DNA from: an uncultured Prevotellaceae bacterium
GTDB taxonomy: Bacteria; Bacteroidota; Bacteroidia; Bacteroidales; Bacteroidaceae
Length of the DNA: 64,000 bases
Reading direction: 5' to 3'
NCBI GenBank assembly: GCA_947174945.1
Contig: CAMWKZ010000008.1
Span: 1-64,000, forward strand
Below, in pieces: positions 26,954 through 34,770 of this stretch. The notes under the pieces were generated by a model. That model saw only the letters and a program-made list of their open reading frames with translations, searched no databases and was not told the DNA's origin. Numbering within the stretch: position 1 is the stretch's first letter; every line of letters starts with the position of its first letter. The position numbers and the translations under genes are program-made.

Positions 26954-29900
26954 TTAGAAAGTGAGGTTTACGCCAATCGTCCACTTACGCAGATTGGGAT
27001 AGCTACCATAGTTACCTGCCAGCGGATTGTAGAATTTATCAGGATTGTCGTTGTAAAGGTTCAGCAGGTTCTGACCTGTCACGTTGATACGTGCATTCTG
27101 GATGCCTACGCCATTGAACCACTGCTTCGGCAGGCTGTAGGCCAGCGTCAGACGGTTCAGCGTAACGCGAGCAGCACTGATGCGCCAGAACGAAGACGTG
27201 CTACTGTTCTGAGTGAAGCCCGGGTTAGGCAGACAACCATCGCGGTTAGCCTTCTGAATCAGCCTGCCCTGTCCGTCGTAGATGTCGTCATAGACGAAGA
27301 TGTCATCGGGATTCCAGAACGAAGGCATATTCGTGAAGTCGTTAGAGTACTTCAGTGCCGAACCCTTCACCGTATCGTAAGCACCCCAGTTGGCACCAAA
27401 CTGCATGGTCAGCTGGAAGCCCTTCCACTCTGCTCCAGCATTGACAGTGAAGCCATAGATGTTAGAGCTGCGCTTGCTGAGCTGTACCTCGTCCTCGGCG
27501 GTAATCTCATGGTCAGGCCCTGCATAGGTTCCCGTTGCCTGGTCGTAGGCGCCACGGATATCCTTGTAAATCAGCATACCCGGATGAACGTCCTTCTTCT
27601 CCAGACCGAGATACTTACCGTAAGTACCGTCGTCCTTCTTCATGTAGGTATCAAAGTACTCGTCGATGTCGTGGTAGGTGCGGAACATACCCAGACACTG
27701 GTAGCCCCACAGACCGATGTCGGTGCGCTCACCCGGACGTACTGCCTTGTAGAAATCAGAGGTAGCCCACTGCTGCTCATTCACCTTGTTATCGCTGTAG
27801 CCCGTGTTCAGACCTACGTGATACTTGAAGTCCTTGCCAATCTTGTCGCGCCACGAGATGCTAAGCTCCCATCCCCAGTTGTCCATGCTACCATAGTTGT
27901 AGGGAGCACTCTGGTTACCCACGATAGAGGGAATCGTGCTGGTGTAGTTCAGCAGGATGTCGCGGTTACGCTCATAGTAGTAATCGAGCGTAACGCTGAG
28001 ACGCTGACGGAGGAAACGGAAGTCGAAGCCCAAGTTGGTCTTATACGACTTGCTCCAGTGAACATCCTCGTTATAAGTAGCAGAGTTTTTGTTCATCGTG
28101 ATACGGCCACCCGATGGGTTGGTCAGACCTGTTCCGAATACAGTACCCTTATTCGGGTCCAGATTATAGGTGGCCTGCCACTGCCAAGGAGCAATGTTGT
28201 CACGACCTGTGATACCATAAGAGCCACGAACCTTCAGGAAGTCAATCCACTGGAGCCACTTGGTGTTCTGGAACCAAGGCTCTTCGCTCATCACCCAACC
28301 CAAGCTGAAGGTGGGGAAGGTGCCCCAGTAGTTCTTCGGAGCAAACTTAGTAGAAGCATCTGAACGGAGCAGGAACTCAACCAGATACTTGTCGCTATAA
28401 GCGTAGTTGAGACGTCCGATATATGACAGCATACCGCTCTCAGAACGACTGAAGTCAACAGAAACCTCTGTATCGTCCTTGTTAATACCAGAATACTGGA
28501 AGTTCGTAAATTCATAGGGAGAGGTAGCCTTTGCGAAGTTGAACTCACTCTCAGCCTCCGACTTCTCAATAGAGAACAGGGCGTTGATGTCGTGCAAGCC
28601 GAACTTACGGTTATACTGGAACGTCAGGTTGAGCTGGTAGTTATCCGTGCGAATCATCTGGCGGCTCAGGAAGTCACCGTTATTCTGCTGGCGCACATTG
28701 AAGTTGCTGGTAGCCAAGTAGTCATAGTCGGGGTCGTCACCACTGGTCGGCGTGTACAGGTGCATACCGCTACCATAGCGGTGGCTCATCTCATAGATGT
28801 TATAAGTAGAACCATACTGGTTGGTCTTGCTGGTGCTGATGCTCTTGGCATAAGAGAAGCTAACCTTCAAGCCCTGCAGAACCTTGCTCCATCCGAAATC
28901 ATACGACACACGTCCGTTAAGGGTAGAGTTATTGCTCATGTTGTTGGTGAAGTCACCGTGGTTTTGCAGCGTATCGTAATGATAGGTAGCCAAGTTGCTG
29001 GAAGCACTGGTATTACTGATACCATAAGGATACAGCGCATAACCGTTGACATACTCAGGCAGATAGGTCGGACGGGTCAGCAGACGCGTGTAGTCCTCTG
29101 TGCCAGAACCACCTACTGATACGTAAGGAGAGTTCTTCTTGCCATAGTCACCGCTGACATTCAGGCTGGCAGACAACCACTTGCTAATTTTCACATCCAC
29201 ACCTGCACGGTAGTTGTAACGGTCGTAGTCCAGTTTGCCAAGGTTACCGTCCTGCTTGAAATAGCCAACAGAAGCAAAGTAGTTCACATTATCAGTAGCA
29301 CCACTGACATTCACTGAGTGCTTCTGAGTGTAACCCGTCTTCCAATACTTATCCAGCAGGTCGTAGTTCAGACCCTTCATAGCCTCCAGCTCATCAGCCT
29401 GGAACAGCTGGGTGGTATTGTCAAGTGAGGCATTTCTCGGGTTGCGGGCAGTCACGATATTAACCAGTCGGCCAAAGTCGTAGGCACTGAGCATCTTAGG
29501 ACGAGAAATCTCGTCGGCAATACCGAAGCTACCATTGTAAGAGATACGGGGAGTACCCTGCTTACCCTTCTTCGTAGTTACCAGAATAACACCGTTAGCA
29601 GCACGGGCACCATAGACGGCAGCAGCCGCGTCCTTCAGCACAGAGATGCTCTCCACCTCAGAGGGGTCGAGATTGCTGAAAGCCTCAGCACCGGGATTCT
29701 GACGGATGTTACCCATCTTCACGTCGTTAGGATAGATGTAACCGTCAATCACATACAGAGGCTCTGGGCTGGTATTGGTATCTACGTTACCACTCAGAGA
29801 AGACAGTGAGCGGGCATCACGGACGTAAAGAGAGGCACGCTCGCCGGGACGAGAGTCGCCACCAGAAACGGACAGACCATTGACCAGTCCGCTCAGGGTA

Positions 29901-30304
29901 GAACCGAGGCTACCACCTGCAAGGTCCTGCACCTCGTTCATGTCAACTGTTCCTACCGAACCTGTCAGGTGGGCCTTCTTCTGCGTACCGTAACCCACGA
30001 CAACAACCTCTTGCAGGTCGGTGCTGTTAGTTTCCAACTGAACTTTGCCCCCCCCAGTAGGTGTATCTTTATAACCAATATAGGAGATAATTACCTTCCC
30101 ACCTTTGGGAACTTCCAGTTTATAGTTACCATCGAAGTCGGTCACCGTGGCAGTATTCGTACCTTCCACACGTACCGTAGCACCGATAACTGGCTCGCCA
30201 AGCTCGTCAATGACGGTACCAGTCACCACTTTATTCTGGGCCATCATAGGCAGTGCGCACAGCATTGCCACGCCCAGCAGAAAAGACTTTATAGTTTTAT
30301 TCAT
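26954..30304 (-). CDS. SusC/RagA TonB-dependent glycan importer
   Basis: A 1116-residue SusC-family outer-membrane transporter. It has a signal peptide (1-22), a carboxypeptidase-regulatory-like domain (about 24-95: VVTGTVIDELGEPVIGATV...), the SusC hallmark LQEVVVVGYGTQKKAHLTGSV, a plug (about 115-225, ending GARAANGVILVTTKKG) and a barrel ending in LRKWTIGVNLTF. A run of eight G (minus strand; 30048-30055) encodes the glycines in TPTGGGKVQ just before the TonB-box region and could slip in replication. No SusR, HTCS or anti-sigma N-terminal domain is attached, and no dedicated regulator is adjacent. Confidence 0.96.
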   Translation of the reverse strand: MNKTIKSFLLGVAMLCALPMMAQNKVVTGTVIDELGEPVIGATVRVEGTNTATVTDFDGNYKLEVPKGGKVIISYIGYKDTPTGGGKVQLETNSTDLQEVVVVGYGTQKKAHLTGSVGTVDMNEVQDLAGGSLGSTLSGLVNGLSVSGGDSRPGERASLYVRDARSLSSLSGNVDTNTSPEPLYVIDGYIYPNDVKMGNIRQNPGAEAFSNLDPSEVESISVLKDAAAAVYGARAANGVILVTTKKGKQGTPRISYNGSFGIADEISRPKMLSAYDFGRLVNIVTARNPRNASLDNTTQLFQADELEAMKGLNYDLLDKYWKTGYTQKHSVNVSGATDNVNYFASVGYFKQDGNLGKLDYDRYNYRAGVDVKISKWLSASLNVSGDYGKKNSPYVSVGGSGTEDYTRLLTRPTYLPEYVNGYALYPYGISNTSASSNLATYHYDTLQNHGDFTNNMSNNSTLNGRVSYDFGWSKVLQGLKVSFSYAKSISTSKTNQYGSTYNIYEMSHRYGSGMHLYTPTSGDDPDYDYLATSNFNVRQQNNGDFLSRQMIRTDNYQLNLTFQYNRKFGLHDINALFSIEKSEAESEFNFAKATSPYEFTNFQYSGINKDDTEVSVDFSRSESGMLSYIGRLNYAYSDKYLVEFLLRSDASTKFAPKNYWGTFPTFSLGWVMSEEPWFQNTKWLQWIDFLKVRGSYGITGRDNIAPWQWQATYNLDPNKGTVFGTGLTNPSGGRITMNKNSATYNEDVHWSKSYKTNLGFDFRFLRQRLSVTLDYYYERNRDILLNYTSTIPSIVGNQSAPYNYGSMDNWGWELSISWRDKIGKDFKYHVGLNTGYSDNKVNEQQWATSDFYKAVRPGERTDIGLWGYQCLGMFRTYHDIDEYFDTYMKKDDGTYGKYLGLEKKDVHPGMLIYKDIRGAYDQATGTYAGPDHEITAEDEVQLSKRSSNIYGFTVNAGAEWKGFQLTMQFGANWGAYDTVKGSALKYSNDFTNMPSFWNPDDIFVYDDIYDGQGRLIQKANRDGCLPNPGFTQNSSTSSFWRISAARVTLNRLTLAYSLPKQWFNGVGIQNARINVTGQNLLNLYNDNPDKFYNPLAGNYGSYPNLRKWTIGVNLTF

Positions 30305-30335
30305 AATAATTTTCTCGTTAGTTGATGATTAGACT

Positions 30336-31823
30336 TTAAGGAAGCCAGCGTGGGTCACCTGTGTGAAGTTCAGCCTGCTTAGAAGAAGCACTGATGTGGA
30401 AATCACCATTAGCAGGGTTAGCAAACTTCGGGTCTTCCTCGATGTTCGTACCAGACTGGTCATAGTTCTGGGGGTCTTGGAAAGTACCATCACTTGCCAT
30501 ATAGGTATTGTACAGGAATGTTGCCGTTTCTCCTCTGTCACCTTTTCCCTGCAGGAATCGACGGGGAACGCTACCACTGGTAGAACAATTCCAGAAGATA
30601 CATCTGGTCATCACCCAGTATGATGTCGTAGCACGGTAAATGCCGTTGTAGTTACCCCACTGTCCCTCGTTCTGGCATACGTTGTAGAACGTACAATTCT
30701 CGTATGCTATGGTATTCTTCTCCCATCCAAAATAGTCCTTCACATTATCCAAGCTAAAGCCGCCATAACGTACAAAATAGCGGAAGCCAAAGTCTGTGGT
30801 ATTGTAGAACGTAGAGTTCTTAACGGTCAGGTCCTTAGCAAAGCCACCAGCGCCCTTCGTATAGAAATAGAAATAAGCATTTTCGGTGTTATTAGCCGAT
30901 GTAGTCAGATGTACCACGCAGTTGTCAACCAATATCGTGGCGGGGAAATATGTAAACTTAACATCGGTCAGGAAGAACGAGTTGAGGTTGTCAACATTAC
31001 AGTTGATAACAGCGATAGGCTCTTCAATCAGATACAAGTCATAGTCAGTATTCCAGAGATTGGCAGCGATAGGCGTAGCCTTCGGCTTCTTAGCCAGCGT
31101 AATGAAAGCAGCATCAGAAGCAGAGCATTCGAAGTCAATGTTCTTCAGCGTCAGGCCTGAGCCAGTTACAATAGTTGCGTGGGCACCTGTGAACTTCACC
31201 TTGGCATGGTTATTCTCATCGCTGACCAGATTGAAGATATAGCCATCAACATCCAGTGTGTCTACCGTGTACTCGGCACCAGCCTCCAGCGTATAAGTAA
31301 TATCCGAGCCCTGATAGCCTACAGGAATAGGATTCTCCTTAAAATATTGAGAGAGGTCTGTTCCACCGGGAATGGTGGCAACGTCAATCGTGAAGGTGTT
31401 CCAGCTAAACTCGGTCACTCCCTCGGGAGCCGTGTTCGACTCGGGAACATTGTCATTCACCTTAATGGTCATTGAGTAGTAGGTCTTGTCGACACGAGGC
31501 ACCGTGATGTAGTTGACACGTACCACTTGGTCTTTAACCACCTCGTTAGTGCAAGCATCCTGAGCATCGCCCAGATAGACACTAACCGTGTAAGTTCCTG
31601 CACCCTCGACAGCATCCCATGTAATGGTCTGAGACTGCTTGTCAGAGCTGGGCTTGACGATAATCGTGGCAGCATCGGGCTTCGTCAACTCGAAACCGGG
31701 GTACGTGCCGTTGAATGACTCTTCGTCAAAACCATCCTGCGCACATGAAGCTAAGAGCACGCCTGCCGACAGCAGCAGGAATGTCTTAAACGTTGCTAAC
31801 AAATGATTCTGTTTCATAAGCAA
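30336..31823 (-). CDS. DUF4957/DUF5123-type surface lipoprotein of the SusCD locus
   Basis: A 495-residue lipoprotein with a lipobox LLASC (lipid Cys about 26). An Ig/Fn3-like stretch (about 45-150, SQTITWDAVEGAGTYTVSVY) is followed by a parallel beta-helix-like part (about 200-480) with repeated ...VKNSTFYNTTD, YENCTFYNVCQ and MTRCIFWNC motifs, resembling pectate-lyase-like folds but without visible catalytic residues. In Bacteroides, proteins with DUF4957 and DUF5123 sit in pectin utilisation loci, so it likely binds pectic material on the cell surface. It lies 31 bp before SusC in the same operon. Confidence 0.8.
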   Translation of the reverse strand: MLMKQNHLLATFKTFLLLSAGVLLASCAQDGFDEESFNGTYPGFELTKPDAATIIVKPSSDKQSQTITWDAVEGAGTYTVSVYLGDAQDACTNEVVKDQVVRVNYITVPRVDKTYYSMTIKVNDNVPESNTAPEGVTEFSWNTFTIDVATIPGGTDLSQYFKENPIPVGYQGSDITYTLEAGAEYTVDTLDVDGYIFNLVSDENNHAKVKFTGAHATIVTGSGLTLKNIDFECSASDAAFITLAKKPKATPIAANLWNTDYDLYLIEEPIAVINCNVDNLNSFFLTDVKFTYFPATILVDNCVVHLTTSANNTENAYFYFYTKGAGGFAKDLTVKNSTFYNTTDFGFRYFVRYGGFSLDNVKDYFGWEKNTIAYENCTFYNVCQNEGQWGNYNGIYRATTSYWVMTRCIFWNCSTSGSVPRRFLQGKGDRGETATFLYNTYMASDGTFQDPQNYDQSGTNIEEDPKFANPANGDFHISASSKQAELHTGDPRWLP

Positions 31824-31840
31824 TTTGTTTTAAGTTATTA

Positions 31841-32764
31841 TTATTTGTTCTCTTTCTGTTCATCACCTTTACCACTCTGACTTTGGTCTGAGAATATCTC
31901 TTTCAGATAGGCTACGTTAGTACCGAAGTTGCCACGCACGTTGCGCACGTCCTGAGCATTACGGCTGCGCTCCACGACGAGCCATCCGCTCCACTTCATC
32001 TTGTCAAGCACCCGCTTCACCTGACGCAGGTCAATACGGGGGTCGCGGTCGAGCGTCACGCTATCAGTCAGCGAGGCATGAATCTGGGCAATGCGCTCAC
32101 GACCCAGCTGCTTCAGCTCCTTTACGGGGTCGAGCCCTTGGTCGACAGCATCCTGCAGGTTGTAATAGAGCTTGATGCCCTCGCTGTCAACCTCCTTTAA
32201 TAATTTAATGTTCGCGCGCGCGTTAAGCTGAGTGCGAATAGCAATGGTCTTGCCTGCAGACAAAGCCATCTGACCTGCCTCGCGCAGTCGGCGCACCATC
32301 TCATCATGGGCTTCGCCGGGTTGTTTCCATTCCTGTCCGCTGCCTCCGAGGGGCAGAAAGGCAATGGTTGCCCCCATCACGTCCATCGTATTAAGGCAAT
32401 CCTGCACCAGTTCCTTGTAGTTCTCTCGAGTTAAGAAACTTTGGGCAAAGAAACCAGACATGGCAATGGACGGCACGGCTACGCCCAGCGAATCGGCTGT
32501 GCGACGGAACAACTGCTGAAAATGCGGTTCACGCAGCTTGTTGTCAAACAGCACTCGCTTGCCCAGTGGGCCCATGTCGACCTCAACACCGTCAGCGTGG
32601 ATGTCCTTGGCGAGCTGAAATTCTCCCAATTTCTGACGCTTCAGCATCATCCAGTCGCAGGCAGCGATGCGGTATTGCTGCTGAGCCAGCACGCCAATCG
32701 GCCATGCTGCCAGCACGGTCAAAACCCCTGTAAGCAGGTGCTTTCTTAACAAACGCTTGTCCAT
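31841..32764 (-). CDS. Exported sugar isomerase/epimerase-like TIM-barrel protein
   Basis: A 307-residue protein with a signal peptide (about 1-27) and a TIM barrel of the xylose isomerase/AP-endonuclease 2 superfamily: ADGVEVDMG, VPSIAMSGF, VMGATIAFLPLGG, GKTIAIRTQLNA, IAQIHASLTD and WSGWLVVERSRNA. In typical isomerases the metal ligands are Glu, Asp, His, Glu; here some are replaced (for example RTQ where an E/H is common), so activity is uncertain. It is the first gene of the SusCD operon, 17 bp before the DUF4957/DUF5123-type gene. Confidence 0.8.
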   Translation of the reverse strand: MDKRLLRKHLLTGVLTVLAAWPIGVLAQQQYRIAACDWMMLKRQKLGEFQLAKDIHADGVEVDMGPLGKRVLFDNKLREPHFQQLFRRTADSLGVAVPSIAMSGFFAQSFLTRENYKELVQDCLNTMDVMGATIAFLPLGGSGQEWKQPGEAHDEMVRRLREAGQMALSAGKTIAIRTQLNARANIKLLKEVDSEGIKLYYNLQDAVDQGLDPVKELKQLGRERIAQIHASLTDSVTLDRDPRIDLRQVKRVLDKMKWSGWLVVERSRNAQDVRNVRGNFGTNVAYLKEIFSDQSQSGKGDEQKENK

Positions 32765-32815
32765 TATAGGTTGTAGAATATAAAGCTTTACATCATTTAA
32801 GACGTTTTAAGATAG

Positions 32816-32823
32816 CAAATGTA
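32816..32823 (-). promoter_or_regulatory. Possible promoter of the SusCD operon
   Basis: TACATTTG on the minus strand fits the TAnnTTTG box, about 52 bp before the first gene (32764). No TTTG is seen at the expected upstream position, so support is weak. A small AGCGTC...GACGCT stem (32850-32875) lies just behind it. Confidence 0.35.
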
Positions 32824-32886
32824 ACCACTTCCATCTTATTTTTTATATCAGCGTCAGTTCGGTGAAACAGACGCTATTTAGGCATC

Positions 32887-33026
32887 GTTCAGCCTCCAGT
32901 ATCTCTTTCGGGTTGCTCCAGTATCTCTTTCCACCTGCTTTAGTATCTGTTTACCCACCTAAACAGATACTGTTTAATGTCGAAACAGATACTCGAGCAA
33001 CCCCAAGGAGATACTGGAGGCTGAAC
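32887..33026. repeat. 22-bp-period inverted repeat (AGTATCT family, copy 2)
   Basis: AGTATCT starts at 32898, 32920 and 32942, and AGATACT at 32965, 32987 and 33009, all exactly 22 bp apart within each half. The halves pair over about 67 bp (outermost GTTCAGCCTCCAG with its inverse) around a CCCACC centre. It follows the thioesterase stop (33060, minus strand) by 33 bp and precedes the SusCD operon promoter region. Confidence 0.93.
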
Positions 33027-33033
33027 AAAGGCA

Positions 33034-33052
33034 GTGAGTTCGTCAAACTCAC
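33034..33052 (-). terminator. Short hairpin after the thioesterase gene
   Basis: GTGAGTT and AACTCAC form a 7-bp stem with a 5-base loop, 7 bp beyond the thioesterase stop. It lacks a U-tract, so it may be a 3' mRNA structure or a partial terminator acting with the adjoining large inverted repeat. Its GTGAGTTC-type stem resembles the hairpin at 23518. Confidence 0.4.
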
Positions 33053-33059
33053 GCTATTT

Positions 33060-33467
33060 TCACGGTTTCAGATAGGACGCAAAGGCTCTGTCATAGTCTT
33101 CGCTCTGAGCCAACCGACCGTTGACAAGACACACTATCAGGATATGGCCTCGGAAGCAAAGTGCTTCGTCGGAGGCACGGAAAATGTCTTGATGGAAAAT
33201 GTATTTTACGCCCTGCTTTTCGAGCCACAGGCGCGAGATAAACTCATCGTCGCAACGCAGTGGCACTTTGTATTCCAGTTGCATACGAGCCACAACGGCA
33301 TCCACTCCCTTGGCGTGCATATCGGCAAAGCTCAGCCCGCACGCTTTCAGGAACAAGTGGCGCGTATGCTCGGCATAGTGCAGGTAGTTGGCATTGTTCA
33401 CAATACCCTCGATGTCGCACTCGTAGTCACGCACCTCCATCTGGGTTTCAAAAATGTACTTTTTCAT
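33060..33467 (-). CDS. Acyl-CoA thioesterase, 4HBT (YbgC-like) family
   Basis: A 135-residue hotdog-fold thioesterase. The N-terminal VRDYECDIEGIVNNANYLHYAEHTR matches the YbgC/4-hydroxybenzoyl-CoA thioesterase signature (Asp before GIVNNANY), and length is normal for the family. It hydrolyses an acyl-CoA thioester in the cytoplasm; the acyl group is unknown. Its start overlaps the end of the DUF2851 gene by 4 bases, so the two are coupled. Confidence 0.88.
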   Translation of the reverse strand: MKKYIFETQMEVRDYECDIEGIVNNANYLHYAEHTRHLFLKACGLSFADMHAKGVDAVVARMQLEYKVPLRCDDEFISRLWLEKQGVKYIFHQDIFRASDEALCFRGHILIVCLVNGRLAQSEDYDRAFASYLKP

Positions 33468-34762
33468 TTTTTCTGTTTCAAATATTCATATCCAATGCGA
33501 CAGCGCAGACAGTCACGCTTGTCGCAATATTCACGCTTCAGTTGGATAAGGGCCTGCGAGTCGCCAGCTGTATTCACCTCTAACCCTACTTCCCGCCACA
33601 TACGGATGATGTGGTTCTGCTCGGCACGCATCTGCTCCAAAAAATCAAAGGCACGGTCGCACAGTTCTTCCTTCATCGCATGGCGACCATAGGCAAAGAG
33701 CATGGGTATGCAGGTATTGATAATCAACAGGTTTATGGAGGATGCCGACAGGTGCTTGGCACTACGAATGCTCTCCGAGCCAAACGTGTAGTGGGTTTCC
33801 CAATAGGGTGTCACCTGTGTCCTCAGCAGGTCGGCCAACGAGACCATGTCCTTGCACTCGACAAGTGCCGAGAGCGAGGCGCGCCGCTCGTAATAGAGAT
33901 TGGCCAACTGCGATATGCGGATATGCGGAAAGTTCTGCGGGCGCAGTCTCAAGAACCGCCACAAGTTAGAATCCATCGGTTTCAACGAGAACTTATGAGC
34001 CAAAAACTGGTACTCACGGCGTAGCTTGTCAAAATAGTCTTCGCTCTGTGCGTCCTGCTGATAACGCTCAGGAATGGCCGACGGTTCTAATAGTCCTGCC
34101 TGCCCCATAAAGATGGCTTCTATCTGAAACAAATCGTCGCGATGCCTGCCGACAGCCCGCAAGGGGATATGACGCGCCCACTCCTCGAAAGCATCGCCAT
34201 TGATGCCGAAGCCGTAGTTGCGGGCTAACGTCATGAAGAAAGCATCTTCCCATGAGCCGTTAGCCTGACGGACGCGCTCGGCAATGGCTACCGTCTTCTG
34301 CTCCAAACGCTCCGTCTGCAAGGCGGCGAGCCATGCGTGTATCATTAGTCGCGTTAGTTCGGGAATGATTTTGTAGCAGGGTGGATAGGCATCGGTGCGC
34401 AGCAGCTCGGCATAGTTATCGTGTACCGACTCTGGTACTTTAAGCACCATCTGCGGTACGAAATTGCCTTCTTGCGTCTTGACATCACGGTCGGCCACAC
34501 CTACTACGTGGAGCACCACATTATTATAATGCACATCGCGCTCGTGGCCATGCACATACCAGTCGCCCGACTTATCGTGAATCTCGACGTTGCCCACCCA
34601 TAGCGTGCCGCCAATCTTCACCTTTGCGTTGAAGAAATCGGGCCCGCTATTACGGTTATGCAACCCGGGGTCGAGCACCTCTACGCTCCTTCCATCCGTT
34701 GTCTGGAGCCCTTCTAACGGGCACAGCTTATGTTTCCAACAATAGTGTAGTAGTTGTTCCAT
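33464..34762 (-). CDS. DUF2851 family protein
   Basis: A 432-residue cytoplasmic protein of the Bacteroidota-typical DUF2851 family. Recognisable conserved parts are the opening MEQLLHYCWKHKLCPL, the acidic/His-rich block PGLHNRNSGPDFFNAKVKI and GNVEIHDKSGDWYVHGHERDVHYNNVVLHVV (nuclease-like arrangement of D, E and H), and a Cys cluster near the C-terminus (CDKRDCLRCRIGYEYL). The function is not known. It lies 8 bp after the acetylesterase and overlaps the thioesterase by 4 bp. Confidence 0.85.
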   Translation of the reverse strand: MEQLLHYCWKHKLCPLEGLQTTDGRSVEVLDPGLHNRNSGPDFFNAKVKIGGTLWVGNVEIHDKSGDWYVHGHERDVHYNNVVLHVVGVADRDVKTQEGNFVPQMVLKVPESVHDNYAELLRTDAYPPCYKIIPELTRLMIHAWLAALQTERLEQKTVAIAERVRQANGSWEDAFFMTLARNYGFGINGDAFEEWARHIPLRAVGRHRDDLFQIEAIFMGQAGLLEPSAIPERYQQDAQSEDYFDKLRREYQFLAHKFSLKPMDSNLWRFLRLRPQNFPHIRISQLANLYYERRASLSALVECKDMVSLADLLRTQVTPYWETHYTFGSESIRSAKHLSASSINLLIINTCIPMLFAYGRHAMKEELCDRAFDFLEQMRAEQNHIIRMWREVGLEVNTAGDSQALIQLKREYCDKRDCLRCRIGYEYLKQKK

Positions 34763-34770
34763 TTTCTAAG

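Noticed and set aside
26934..26984. N-terminal extension of the SusD-like protein
   Set aside because: It would add 17 residues before a normal lipoprotein signal sequence, so the later ATG is preferred.
26936..28363. Long open frame on the plus strand opposite SusC
   Set aside because: SusC on the other strand has full-length domain support; the antisense translation is low-complexity V/L/R-rich and matches nothing.
32213..32224. CGCGCGCGCG stretch as a Z-DNA or repeat element
   Set aside because: It is a short run encoding ordinary residues (NARAN) in the TIM-barrel gene and has no copies or context.
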